The notes under the pieces were generated by a model. That model saw only the letters and a list, made by a program, of their open reading frames with translations, searched no databases and was not told the DNA's origin. Source: an uncultured Bacteroidota bacterium (GTDB taxonomy: Bacteria; Bacteroidota; Bacteroidia; JABEUT01). From it: DNA of 64,000 bases. How positions within the stretch are numbered: the stretch's first letter is position 1; each line of letters opens with the position of its first letter. The stretch covers positions 1 to 64,000 of the forward strand of contig CAIPDV010000103.1 of assembly GCA_903863935.1 (NCBI GenBank). The letters are read 5' to 3'. Positions 54,442-62,168 of the stretch are shown piece by piece. Both the position numbers and the translations under genes were made by a program.

Positions 54442-55395
54442 ATGAAGTTCATAAATTGCAAAACTATAACTTTACAACCTTTAAAAACATTCAACAGTAA
54501 TTTGAAACCAACAAAAGTCAAATCGGATATTTTTCATTCAAAGGATTTTCAGAAGAAGCTTGAATCCTTTATTGAAATGGCACTGAAGGAAGATGTGGGT
54601 GAAAGAGACCATACTTCTTTCGCTTGTATACCTGCTAATATTAAGGCAGAAGGCAGGCTTCTGGTAAAGACTGATGGGGTTATTGCAGGCATTGAAGTCG
54701 CGAAACGCATATTTAATAAACTGGATAAAAAGATAACTGTTGATACCTTTTTCAAGGATGGGGATGAAGTAAGGATTGGCGAAATTGCGTTCATAGTAGA
54801 CGGCAATGCCCGGATGCTACATACCGGCGAACGGCTTGTCCTTAATGTGATGCAACGTATGAGCGGAGTTGCAACCATGGCGCACAATCTGACTAAGTTG
54901 TGTGAAGGAACCAATGCTAAAGTATTGGATACCCGCAAAACGACCCCCGGCATCCGCTTGCTTGAAAAGTGGGCGGTATCAATTGGAGGAGCAACCAATC
55001 ACCGATGGGGTTTGTATGATATGATATTGATCAAGGATAATCATGTTCATTGTTCAGGCGGTGTGAAAAACGCAATTAAAAACGCCCATGAATATCTGAA
55101 AAAAGAAAAGAAAAAATTAGAGATAGAGATTGAAGTTGGTGACTTTGATGAGTTGAAGGAAGTATTAGAAACAGGAGGTGTTCAACGGATATTGCTGGAT
55201 AATTTTAAACCATCTGATATTTCAAAAGCTGTAAAGATCATTAATGGAAGATATAAAACTGAAGCTTCGGGTGGTATTACAGAAGCCACTCTCAGGAAGT
55301 ATGCGAAGACAGGTGTAGATTATATATCTGTCGGTGCACTTACACATAGTGTAAAGAGTCTAGATTTAAGTTTGAAAATTTACCCTTTGGAATGA
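54442..55395 (+). CDS. nadC: Nicotinate-nucleotide diphosphorylase (carboxylating)
   Basis: This enzyme makes NaMN from quinolinate and PRPP in NAD synthesis. Motifs are all present: ALKEDVGERDHTS near 47, DTRKTTPGIRLLEKWAVSIGGATNHRWGL near 154-182, LIKDNHV, EIEVGDFDELKE, ILLDNFKPSD and ASGGITE near the end. The 317-residue form is ~30 residues longer than usual. Its N-terminal part is unlikely to be translated, because the ATG is only 15 bp from the divergent rlmH start. TTG 54502 is a possible shorter start. The stop overlaps the GNAT start by 4 bases. Confidence 0.95.
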   Translation: MKFINCKTITLQPLKTFNSNLKPTKVKSDIFHSKDFQKKLESFIEMALKEDVGERDHTSFACIPANIKAEGRLLVKTDGVIAGIEVAKRIFNKLDKKITVDTFFKDGDEVRIGEIAFIVDGNARMLHTGERLVLNVMQRMSGVATMAHNLTKLCEGTNAKVLDTRKTTPGIRLLEKWAVSIGGATNHRWGLYDMILIKDNHVHCSGGVKNAIKNAHEYLKKEKKKLEIEIEVGDFDELKEVLETGGVQRILLDNFKPSDISKAVKIINGRYKTEASGGITEATLRKYAKTGVDYISVGALTHSVKSLDLSLKIYPLE

Positions 55396-55826
55396 TTGCA
55401 ACGGATATTAATATCAAACAACCCAACGAAAAGGAATATGCTCAAGTGTTGCAACTTGTGGAAGAATTTTGGCTCGATAATATTAATATGAGGCAAGAAC
55501 AGTTCACCATTATTTCAGATAATGGAAAAGTAATTGCATTCGCAAGAATGAAGGAATATCCGGATGCTCTTGAGCTGGGAACACTGGGCGTGGCAAAGGA
55601 ATTACGTGGCAATGGATATGGAAGTAAACTTGTAAGTCATTTAATAAGTCTGGCACAAAGAGATGTTTATGTTGTGACCACGTTATTTAAGTTCAATGCT
55701 AATTTGGGTTTCGTTCTTGTTAATGAATACCCTGAATCAATAAGGAAAAAAATAGATATCTGTGCTAAAGATTTTCATGTGGAAGAGCCTTACTTTGTTA
55801 TGAAGTGGGAAAAGAAGGGGAATTAA
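55392..55826 (+). CDS. GNAT-family N-acetyltransferase
   Basis: The 144-residue protein shows the GNAT core: LELGTLGVAKELRGNGYGSKLVSHLI, which contains the R/Q-x-x-G-x-G/A acetyl-CoA loop as RGNGYG. It starts within the nadC stop (ATGA) and so is translationally coupled to it. The substrate is unknown; nothing in the sequence connects it to NAD synthesis. It is cytoplasmic. Confidence 0.85.
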   Translation: MIATDINIKQPNEKEYAQVLQLVEEFWLDNINMRQEQFTIISDNGKVIAFARMKEYPDALELGTLGVAKELRGNGYGSKLVSHLISLAQRDVYVVTTLFKFNANLGFVLVNEYPESIRKKIDICAKDFHVEEPYFVMKWEKKGN

Positions 55827-55857
55827 TTTAACTTTGAGTTTTATTTCAATAAAGGCA

Positions 55858-56571
55858 ATGAAAAGACTTCTTCTGTTTTTGACCCTTTCATTTTTGACCC
55901 TTTCGTTTAAGAGTGAAAGTACCGGTTCATATACCTATCAGATAGCACGAATGAAATATAGAGGAGGAGGCAATTGGTATGTGAGTCCAACTTCGCTTCC
56001 GAATCTCGTTAGCTTTTGCAATAAAAATTTGGGTATGAATATTAACCCACAGGAAGCTACAGTAGAACCCGGAAGCCCTGAGGTATTCAACTATCCGCTA
56101 ATTCATATTTCCGGTAATGGAAACATCACATTCTCCGGTGATGAAGCTGAAAACCTTCGCAACTACCTTATTGGTGGAGGCTTTTTGGAAGTGAATGACA
56201 GCTATGGTATGGACTCTGCATTTAAAAAGGAAATAAAGAAAGTATTTCCTGAACTCAGTTTGGTTGAACTTCCATTCACACATCCCATATATCACCAGAA
56301 ATATGATTTCCCGAATGGGTTGCCGAAGATTCACCAACACGATGGCAAAAGGCCTGTTGGTTGGGGATTAATTTACAATGGCCGTCTGGTTTGCTTTTAT
56401 AATTACGATGCCGATTTGGGTGATGGTTGGGAAGACCAGGATGTTTATAACGACCCTCCTGAGTTGCATGAAAAAGCCCTTGAAATGGGTGCTAACATAT
56501 TGCAATATGTTATGCTGGGGCAGATGCCCGCCCGTGCTGGTTCGGACGGGGATAACAACAAGAAGCCTTAA
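55858..56571 (+). CDS. DUF4159 domain-containing secreted protein
   Basis: The predicted 237-residue protein has a signal peptide (MKRLLLFLTLSFLTLSFKS) and then one DUF4159 domain: YQIARMKYRGGGNWY, NYLIGGGFLEVNDSYGMD, and ends in LGQMPARAG. Members in Bacteroidota are of unknown role but often lie near proteins with VWA/BatA domains, which are absent here. The start at 55858 gives a normal signal peptide; an in-frame TTG at 55834 does not. The signal peptide holds a 15-bp DNA direct repeat (TTTTTGACCCTTTC twice). It converges on the next gene with a 4-bp overlap. Confidence 0.83.
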   Translation: MKRLLLFLTLSFLTLSFKSESTGSYTYQIARMKYRGGGNWYVSPTSLPNLVSFCNKNLGMNINPQEATVEPGSPEVFNYPLIHISGNGNITFSGDEAENLRNYLIGGGFLEVNDSYGMDSAFKKEIKKVFPELSLVELPFTHPIYHQKYDFPNGLPKIHQHDGKRPVGWGLIYNGRLVCFYNYDADLGDGWEDQDVYNDPPELHEKALEMGANILQYVMLGQMPARAGSDGDNNKKP

Positions 56572-57059
56572 GAAAACCAACCAGTATTTAGTAAACTGCG
56601 TTTTTTCAAGTAATCCCATAAATTGAAAAAGGCATTTTCATTTTTCCAATTCCAGAAGCAATATTGATTTAAGGAGTGATTTTTATGCGCTATTTTAATG
56701 TACCCTCCATGTCTCAAAACATTTTTTAATTCGAAAGAGAATTTGTCTATTGTATCTCTAATTTCATACTTTTTATTTCTTTCCATGAAAACAATATGTA
56801 CGGTATTTTCATTTATTTCAATTAAAGTTATATAGGTAGAACAAATTGTATCGGAACGAAATCCTGCAATAACTAAAATGAATATGCAAAATACTATAAA
56901 TACAATTAGTGTTTCTAACGGTCTAAGCGAATGTGAGTATGCTATAGGAAGGACTAATAGTAATTGAAATACTACAAAAACTATTGGCCATACGAATGAC
57001 CTCCTCATTCTTTCCCAATAGGTCTTTGTTTCCTCAACTTGTACTTTGAATTTTTCCAT
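56568..57059 (-). CDS. Small membrane protein with two TM helices, unknown function
   Basis: The 163-residue protein has two hydrophobic helices (~24-42, SFVWPIVFVVFQLLLVLPIAY; ~50-68, TLIVFIVFCIFILVIAGF) and then a beta-rich C-terminal domain (YITLIEINENTVHIVFMER, IDKFSFELKN), probably PH-like and in the cytoplasm. I do not recognise the family. It begins directly before the stop of the SpoU methyltransferase gene (57060) and so may be co-transcribed with it. Confidence 0.65.
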   Translation of the reverse strand: MEKFKVQVEETKTYWERMRRSFVWPIVFVVFQLLLVLPIAYSHSLRPLETLIVFIVFCIFILVIAGFRSDTICSTYITLIEINENTVHIVFMERNKKYEIRDTIDKFSFELKNVLRHGGYIKIAHKNHSLNQYCFWNWKNENAFFNLWDYLKKRSLLNTGWFS

Positions 57060-57587
57060 TTATTTTGAAATCGATTTCGCCACCTCCCAAACTACAATCC
57101 CTGCGCTCACAGAGATATTAAGTGAGTGTTTTGTCCCATATTGTGGTATCTCAATGCAAGCATCACAGACATCAATTACGGCTTGTTCAACTCCGCTAAC
57201 TTCATTCCCAAAAACCAATGCAAGTTTACTTGAGTCAGGAGTGAACTTGTCAAGCATTATACTTTCATCTGCTTGCTCAACTGCATATATTTTATAGCCC
57301 TCATTCTTGAGTAAATTTACAGCTTCAATTGTTGTTTCAAAATGTTTCCAATTGACTGTATCGGTCGCACCTAAAGCTGTTTTTTGGATTTCTCGATGGG
57401 GTGGTTTAGCGGTAACTCCGCATAAATAGATTCCTTCAAGAAGGAAAGCATCTGCGGTGCGAAAGACAGATCCAATATTGTTCATGCTTCTCACATTATC
57501 AAGTACTACTATTATCGGAAGTTTTTGAGCTTGTTTGAATTCGTCCGTTGACTTACGATTCAATTCTTCCATAGATAATTTGCGCAT
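57060..57587 (-). CDS. SpoU/TrmH-type RNA 2'-O-methyltransferase
   Basis: This 175-residue protein has all three SpoU motifs: VVLDNVRSMNNIGSVFRTADAF near 25-45, LALVFGNEVSGVEQAVID near 118-135 and IEIPQYGTKHSLNISVSAGIVVWEVAK near 141-168. Its short length is that of TrmL- or TrmH-like enzymes without extra RNA-binding domains. It methylates ribose in tRNA or rRNA; the exact target cannot be told. It is cytoplasmic. Confidence 0.9.
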   Translation of the reverse strand: MRKLSMEELNRKSTDEFKQAQKLPIIVVLDNVRSMNNIGSVFRTADAFLLEGIYLCGVTAKPPHREIQKTALGATDTVNWKHFETTIEAVNLLKNEGYKIYAVEQADESIMLDKFTPDSSKLALVFGNEVSGVEQAVIDVCDACIEIPQYGTKHSLNISVSAGIVVWEVAKSISK

Positions 57588-57658
57588 ACCTTTTGATTCA
57601 ATTGGGGTAAGATTGCCTCGCAGAGCCTCGCAATGACGCTATAATTCAATGTTCATCG

Positions 57659-58675
57659 TTAAAATATATTTACCTCACGTTCCAACTCCACTCCGAATTT
57701 CTCTTTTACCGAAGCAATAATTTTAGCAGAGAGATCAAAGATTTCTTTTCCGGTTGCATCGGCATAATTCACCAAAACCAACGCCTGGTCTTTATGCACT
57801 CCTGCATCACCAATGCGTTTGCCTTTCCAACCACATTGCTCAATCAGCCATCCGGCTGCTAGCTTTGTGTGGCCAGGTGTCGCCGGGAAGTATGCAATGC
57901 TGGGGTGCAATTCCTTAATTTTATCAAACTGTTCATTAGGTATAACGGGGTTCTTGAAAAAGCTTCCGGCATTGCCTATTTTATCGGGGTCTGGTAATTT
58001 GCTTGAACGTATTTTAATAACGGTATTACTTACATCTTTAATGGTAGGGTTAGTAATTCCCAAACTTTCCAATTCCTTGCTGAGTGAGCCATACGACACA
58101 TTTACCTTTGGGTTTTTGGTCAACTTAAAAGTGACCGAGAGTATGATATAATTTCCTTTCTCTTCCTTTTTGAATATGCTTTCACGATATCCGAACTTGC
58201 ATTCTGCATTCGAGAACTTATGTATTTCAAACGTATGAACATTCATCGCTTCCACTTCATGGAGCACATCTTTCAACTCCACTCCATAAGCACCAATATT
58301 CTGTATAGGTCCTGCGCCCACAGTGCCGGGTATTAAAGACAAGTTTTCAATACCGCCATAGTTGCGGTTTACACAATACAGTACAACATCGTGCCATTTT
58401 TCTCCGGCACTTGCTTTTATGAAAATGGTATTCTCATCCTGGCTAACAACTTCGATACCTTCAATGGCATTGCGGATAATAACCCCGTTAAAATCACCTG
58501 TGAATAGTACATTACTGCCTCCCCCAAGAATGATAAACGGCAGACCTTTTAATTCAGGAGATGTCAGTATTTGCTTTAAAAAGGAAGCCGACGAGAAAAC
58601 GGTATAGTACTTTGCAAACACCTTTGCATGAAAGGTTGTAATATCCTGCATCGGATAATTTTCCAATAGCCTCAT
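57659..58675 (-). CDS. murB: UDP-N-acetylmuramate dehydrogenase (UDP-N-acetylenolpyruvoylglucosamine reductase)
   Basis: This flavoenzyme reduces UDP-GlcNAc-enolpyruvate to UDP-MurNAc in peptidoglycan synthesis. The 338-residue protein has the FAD-binding GGGSNVLFTGDFNGVIIRN near 50, LIPGTVGAGPIQNIGAYGVELKD near 110, GYRESIFK near 165, GSFFKNPVI near 240 and the C-terminal AGWLIEQCGWKGKRIGDAGVH. Length and motifs fit type I MurB. The GTG/ATG start overlaps the stop of proline dehydrogenase upstream by 4 bases. It is cytoplasmic. Confidence 0.96.
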   Translation of the reverse strand: MRLLENYPMQDITTFHAKVFAKYYTVFSSASFLKQILTSPELKGLPFIILGGGSNVLFTGDFNGVIIRNAIEGIEVVSQDENTIFIKASAGEKWHDVVLYCVNRNYGGIENLSLIPGTVGAGPIQNIGAYGVELKDVLHEVEAMNVHTFEIHKFSNAECKFGYRESIFKKEEKGNYIILSVTFKLTKNPKVNVSYGSLSKELESLGITNPTIKDVSNTVIKIRSSKLPDPDKIGNAGSFFKNPVIPNEQFDKIKELHPSIAYFPATPGHTKLAAGWLIEQCGWKGKRIGDAGVHKDQALVLVNYADATGKEIFDLSAKIIASVKEKFGVELEREVNIF

Positions 58676-59847
58676 GCTTTCTTTAATTGAGTTCTTCTTT
58701 CTTTTTCCTTCATGATCAGATTAAGCTCTCTGCCTGTTTGGCCTTTTACCGAAGTATTTTCCTGCGCCCTGCGAATGAGGTATGGCAATACATTCTTAAT
58801 GGGCCCATACGGCACATACTTTGCAACGTTATAGCCTTCCTTGGCAATATTGTAGCTAATATGGTCGCTCATTCCGAGTAATTGTGAGAACCAGATATTC
58901 GGATGATTTTTCGGGATGTTATATTGCTCCATAAGCTTCACCAGCAGTTCCGCACTTGCTTCGTTATGAGAACCTGCACAAATAGCAAATTTGTCAATAT
59001 GTTTTATGCAGAATTCTATTGCTGTGTCATATTCACGGTCGGTATCCGCTTTAGTAGGATTGATGGGTGAGGGGTAGCCCATAGCTGCGGCTCTTTCCCG
59101 TTCTTTTCCCATATAAGCCCCGCGTACCAGCTTCATTCCAATAAAGTAGTTTTTCTGTTGTGCATCTTTTAGCAGGTTCTCCAGATAGATAAGCCGGTCG
59201 TGGCGATACATTTGGGCTGTATTGAACACGATTGCTCTTTCTTTATTATACTTCTCCATCATATCTCTGACCAATGCATCAACAGCTACCTGGGTCCAGG
59301 TTTCTTCGGCATCAATTAAGAGATGAACATTATAATCGTGTGCGGCTTTGCAAATGGAATCCACACGCCTTTGCATATTTGCCCAGGCCTGTTCTTCTTC
59401 AGTATTCAGTTTTGCGCCTGCACTCACTTTTTCAAGTACTTCAATTCGTCCCACTCCGGTTGGTTTAAATACCCCGAAGGGAATATGCGGGTTTGTGGTG
59501 GCTTCCTTCAAAGTCCTTATGATCTCTTCTGCTGTTTCATCAAACTCCGATTCTGTGGTTTTTCCTTCCACTGAATAGTCGAGGATTGAACCCACATTAT
59601 ATTTACCAAGCTCTTCAACAGTCTTCAGGCATTCATGAATGTTTTCTCCTCCGCAGAATTGTTTGAATATGGTAGCCCTTATTATTCCGTTGATGGGTAA
59701 ATGTGCTTTGATAGCAAAGTTGGTGAATGATTTCCCGAATTTAACCAGTCCGCTATTACTAACCATTTTAAAAAGCATGTAAGACCTGTTCAGGTCACTG
59801 TCCGATTTGCCTGAAAACGCGTTGGCTGTATTGTCGAATGATAACAT
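58672..59847 (-). CDS. Proline dehydrogenase
   Basis: The 391-residue protein is a monofunctional proline dehydrogenase (FAD-dependent first step of proline catabolism). It has a TIM-barrel with conserved IPFGVFKPTGVGR, LLIDAEETWTQVAVD, MKLVRGAYMGKERERAA and WFSQLLGMSDHIS segments, and the C-terminal YGPIKNVLPYLIRRAQENTSV containing the YxRR substrate motif. No P5C dehydrogenase domain is fused, as is usual in Bacteroidota. It is followed by murB with a 4-base overlap; this link looks fortuitous rather than functional. Confidence 0.94.
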   Translation of the reverse strand: MLSFDNTANAFSGKSDSDLNRSYMLFKMVSNSGLVKFGKSFTNFAIKAHLPINGIIRATIFKQFCGGENIHECLKTVEELGKYNVGSILDYSVEGKTTESEFDETAEEIIRTLKEATTNPHIPFGVFKPTGVGRIEVLEKVSAGAKLNTEEEQAWANMQRRVDSICKAAHDYNVHLLIDAEETWTQVAVDALVRDMMEKYNKERAIVFNTAQMYRHDRLIYLENLLKDAQQKNYFIGMKLVRGAYMGKERERAAAMGYPSPINPTKADTDREYDTAIEFCIKHIDKFAICAGSHNEASAELLVKLMEQYNIPKNHPNIWFSQLLGMSDHISYNIAKEGYNVAKYVPYGPIKNVLPYLIRRAQENTSVKGQTGRELNLIMKEKERRTQLKKA

Positions 59848-60001
59848 AATAAAGGATAATTAGGGCAAATATATATAATAAAGCGTGTCTTGTCTGTGAG
59901 GTCAATCTCATAGCATCTTTTAACCAAAAGATAAGGTGTAAGTCATAGTTGGGATTGATAATTTCTTTATGTTTGCTTATTGAATAAAAATACACAATAC
60001 C

Positions 60002-61606
60002 ATGAAAAAACTTACTTTCTTATTTTTTGCTTTTGGTCTGTTATCGTCGGCATCTTACGGACAAATAGCTGAAGGGCAAATTGCTTTTGGAGGAACCCAG
60101 GCTGAACAGGCTACGTCTATTGTTCAAACCAGGAGCGGCGGATATGCTACTGCCGGATACACTAGTTCGTACGGATCGGGATTTTACCAGGTTTATGTAG
60201 CCAACTTTGATAGCAAGGGTCTTTTGAAATGGGCTAAAGCAATTGGCGGAACCGGATTAGATTATGGTTATGGCATTACCCAGGCATTAGATGGTGGCTT
60301 TGTGGTTACCGGGTACACCAACTCCTTTGCTACCGGCATAGAAGACGTATATGTAATTAAGTTAGATTCTTTGGGAAATATCAAATGGACCGAATCCATT
60401 GGCGGAGCAAACGCTGAACAAGGTAAGTGCATCATCACTACAAAAGATGGAGGCTATGCAATTGGTGGCTACACAGGTTCCTACGGAGCAGGTGGCCCCG
60501 GCGACTTTTATATTATTAAATTAGATGCCAGCGGAGCGGTAAAATGGACCAAGACCATTGGTGGTGGCGGTGATGAAGAAGCCTATACCATTATTCAAAC
60601 CAAAGACGGTGGTTATGCTTTATCGGGTTACACCCTTTCTTTCGGTGCAGGTAATGCTGACGTGTATGTTGCAAAGGTTGATTCAGTTGGTAATTTGCAG
60701 TGGACCCGTACCGTTGGAGGCCCGCTCGGCGATGCCGGATTTGGTATCTGCCAAACCTTTGACGGAGGTTATGCAGTTACCGGTTATGAAGCAGAAAGCT
60801 CATTTGGAGCAGGTAGTGATGATATGTATGTAATAAGACTGGATGCAGGAGGTGCAGTTAGATGGACCAAAACCATTGGTGGTACAGGTAATGATCAAGG
60901 ACAGTCTATATTGGAAACCAAAGACCGTGGCCTTGTTGTAGCTGGGTTCACCACTTCATTTGGTGCCGGAGGATTTGATGTGTACCTCGTTAAACTCGAT
61001 TCACTGGGTAATAAATTATGGGACAAAGCTACAGGCGGCCCCGGCAATGAACAGGCTCAGGCCCTCATTCAAACTGCTGACCATGGGTTTGCAGTAGCAG
61101 GATATAGCGATAACTACGGTGCCGGTATGGATGACTTTTTCCTGGTTAAATATGATTCAGCCGGAAACACCTGTGGCAGTTCCGAAGCGGCAGGCGGAAT
61201 AGTAGGCACCGGTGGAACCTATGGTACTGGCGGAACAGCAAGCTCCGGCGGTACAATTAACTTTAAAGACAGTGGCCGTATTGTTGAATCAGGCATCCTT
61301 GATACCATTTGCAGGACTATGAGAAAGCCATCGGCTGTGGAAAACATTTCAGCTAACCTGGGCGATGTTAAGGTTTATCCAAACCCAAGTTCAGGCAAGT
61401 TAAATGTTGACTTATCTGATATAACCATTAATACAGACCTTAACCTGGAGATCACCGATATTACCGGACGTGTGTTGATATCAACCAACGTGCATAACTT
61501 TGATAATGTACTGACTTTTGATGTTAGCAGCTTTAGCCCGGGAATGTACTTTATGAGGCTTAGTTCAGGCACGGCCAGCGAGGTTAAGAAGTTTATTAAG
61601 GAATAG
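60002..61606 (+). CDS. Secreted seven-repeat beta-propeller-like protein with T9SS type A sorting domain
   Basis: The 534-residue protein has a signal peptide (MKKLTFLFFAFGLLSSASYG) and seven repeats of about 53 residues from ~25 to 395. Each reads like GG(T/A)xxEQAxxIxQTxDGGYAxAGYTxSxGAGxxDVYVxKLDSxGNxxW. Seven blades are consistent with a closed propeller. A Gly-rich linker follows, and the end is a type A sorting domain (VKVYPNPSSGKLNVDL, then GMYFMRLSSGTASEVKKFIKE). It should be exported by T9SS to the surface or medium. No catalytic motif is visible. A terminator follows 24 bp after the stop. Confidence 0.86.
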   Translation: MKKLTFLFFAFGLLSSASYGQIAEGQIAFGGTQAEQATSIVQTRSGGYATAGYTSSYGSGFYQVYVANFDSKGLLKWAKAIGGTGLDYGYGITQALDGGFVVTGYTNSFATGIEDVYVIKLDSLGNIKWTESIGGANAEQGKCIITTKDGGYAIGGYTGSYGAGGPGDFYIIKLDASGAVKWTKTIGGGGDEEAYTIIQTKDGGYALSGYTLSFGAGNADVYVAKVDSVGNLQWTRTVGGPLGDAGFGICQTFDGGYAVTGYEAESSFGAGSDDMYVIRLDAGGAVRWTKTIGGTGNDQGQSILETKDRGLVVAGFTTSFGAGGFDVYLVKLDSLGNKLWDKATGGPGNEQAQALIQTADHGFAVAGYSDNYGAGMDDFFLVKYDSAGNTCGSSEAAGGIVGTGGTYGTGGTASSGGTINFKDSGRIVESGILDTICRTMRKPSAVENISANLGDVKVYPNPSSGKLNVDLSDITINTDLNLEITDITGRVLISTNVHNFDNVLTFDVSSFSPGMYFMRLSSGTASEVKKFIKE

Positions 61607-61630
61607 ATATTCATAATTTCACCCATTAAG

Positions 61631-61666
61631 AAAGGGGAAAAGGCTTTAATGCTTTTTCCCTTTTTT
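61631..61666 (+). terminator. Rho-independent terminator of the 60002 gene
   Basis: AAAGGGGAAAAGGC (61631-61644) pairs with GCTTTTTCCCTTTT (61651-61664), allowing two G-U pairs, with a TTTAAT loop and a run of T. Confidence 0.8.
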
Positions 61667-61705
61667 GTTTAGGAAGAGTTAGAAAAGCATAAAAATGTCC
61701 CAAAA

Positions 61706-61793
61706 ATAACAAGGGGAATAACAAGGAAATAACAATGATATAACAAGGAAAATAACAGTGAAATAACAATGCGATAACAAGGAAATAACAAGG
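61706..61793. repeat. Eight phased 11-12 bp direct repeats (ATAACAAGG units)
   Basis: Units starting ATAACAAGG or a close variant (ATAACAATG, ATAACAGTG) begin at 61706, 61718, 61729, 61740, 61752, 61763, 61774 and 61785, that is every 11-12 bp. This places each on the same face of the helix. An inverted copy, CCCCTTGTTATTT, is near 61842-61854. The phasing suggests cooperative binding of a protein such as an integrase or its accessory factor, or an origin-like iteron set. The element's integrase lies 375 bp away. Confidence 0.6.
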
Positions 61794-62168
61794 ACTGGGT
61801 TTTGCAATTTATCCTGATAATTAATGTATTACGAGTTTTCCCCTTGTTATTTAGAAAAAATAAAAGAATAAAAACTGCAAAGAGTGTCCCAAAAAATGTA
61901 CTTAAAATATTAATCATTTCATGTTTCATACAACAAAGATAATTCATGAAAAAGCATTTTCTTAAAAAGTCAATGAAAGTTGAAAACTTTTTCCCATCCA
62001 GGCATGCTTGAAGTGCCACAATATTCAGAATATCAACGTATTTAATTAGCTAAATTGAGCTGGACTGCCAACCTGATTTTAGGTCAATGATAGAGTGAGT
62101 GCGGTTTTTGAGTGCGGTTTTGCACAGCATAAATTCTATTTTTTAAAATCTTCCAGTACCTCATTCTT
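61794..62168. other. Non-coding region at the end of the integrated element
   Basis: No convincing gene lies here. It includes the inverted copy of the repeat unit noted above and, at 62097-62108 and 62110-62121, a 12-bp direct repeat GAGTGCGGTTTT one base apart. These may be integrase arm- or core-type sites. The exact left boundary of the element is not visible. Confidence 0.45.

Noticed and set aside
61669-62019. A 116-codon minus-strand ORF rich in hydrophobic residues
   Set aside because: More than a third of it is made of the phased ATAACAAGG repeats read in frame, and it has no homology I recognise; best seen as a by-product of the repeats.
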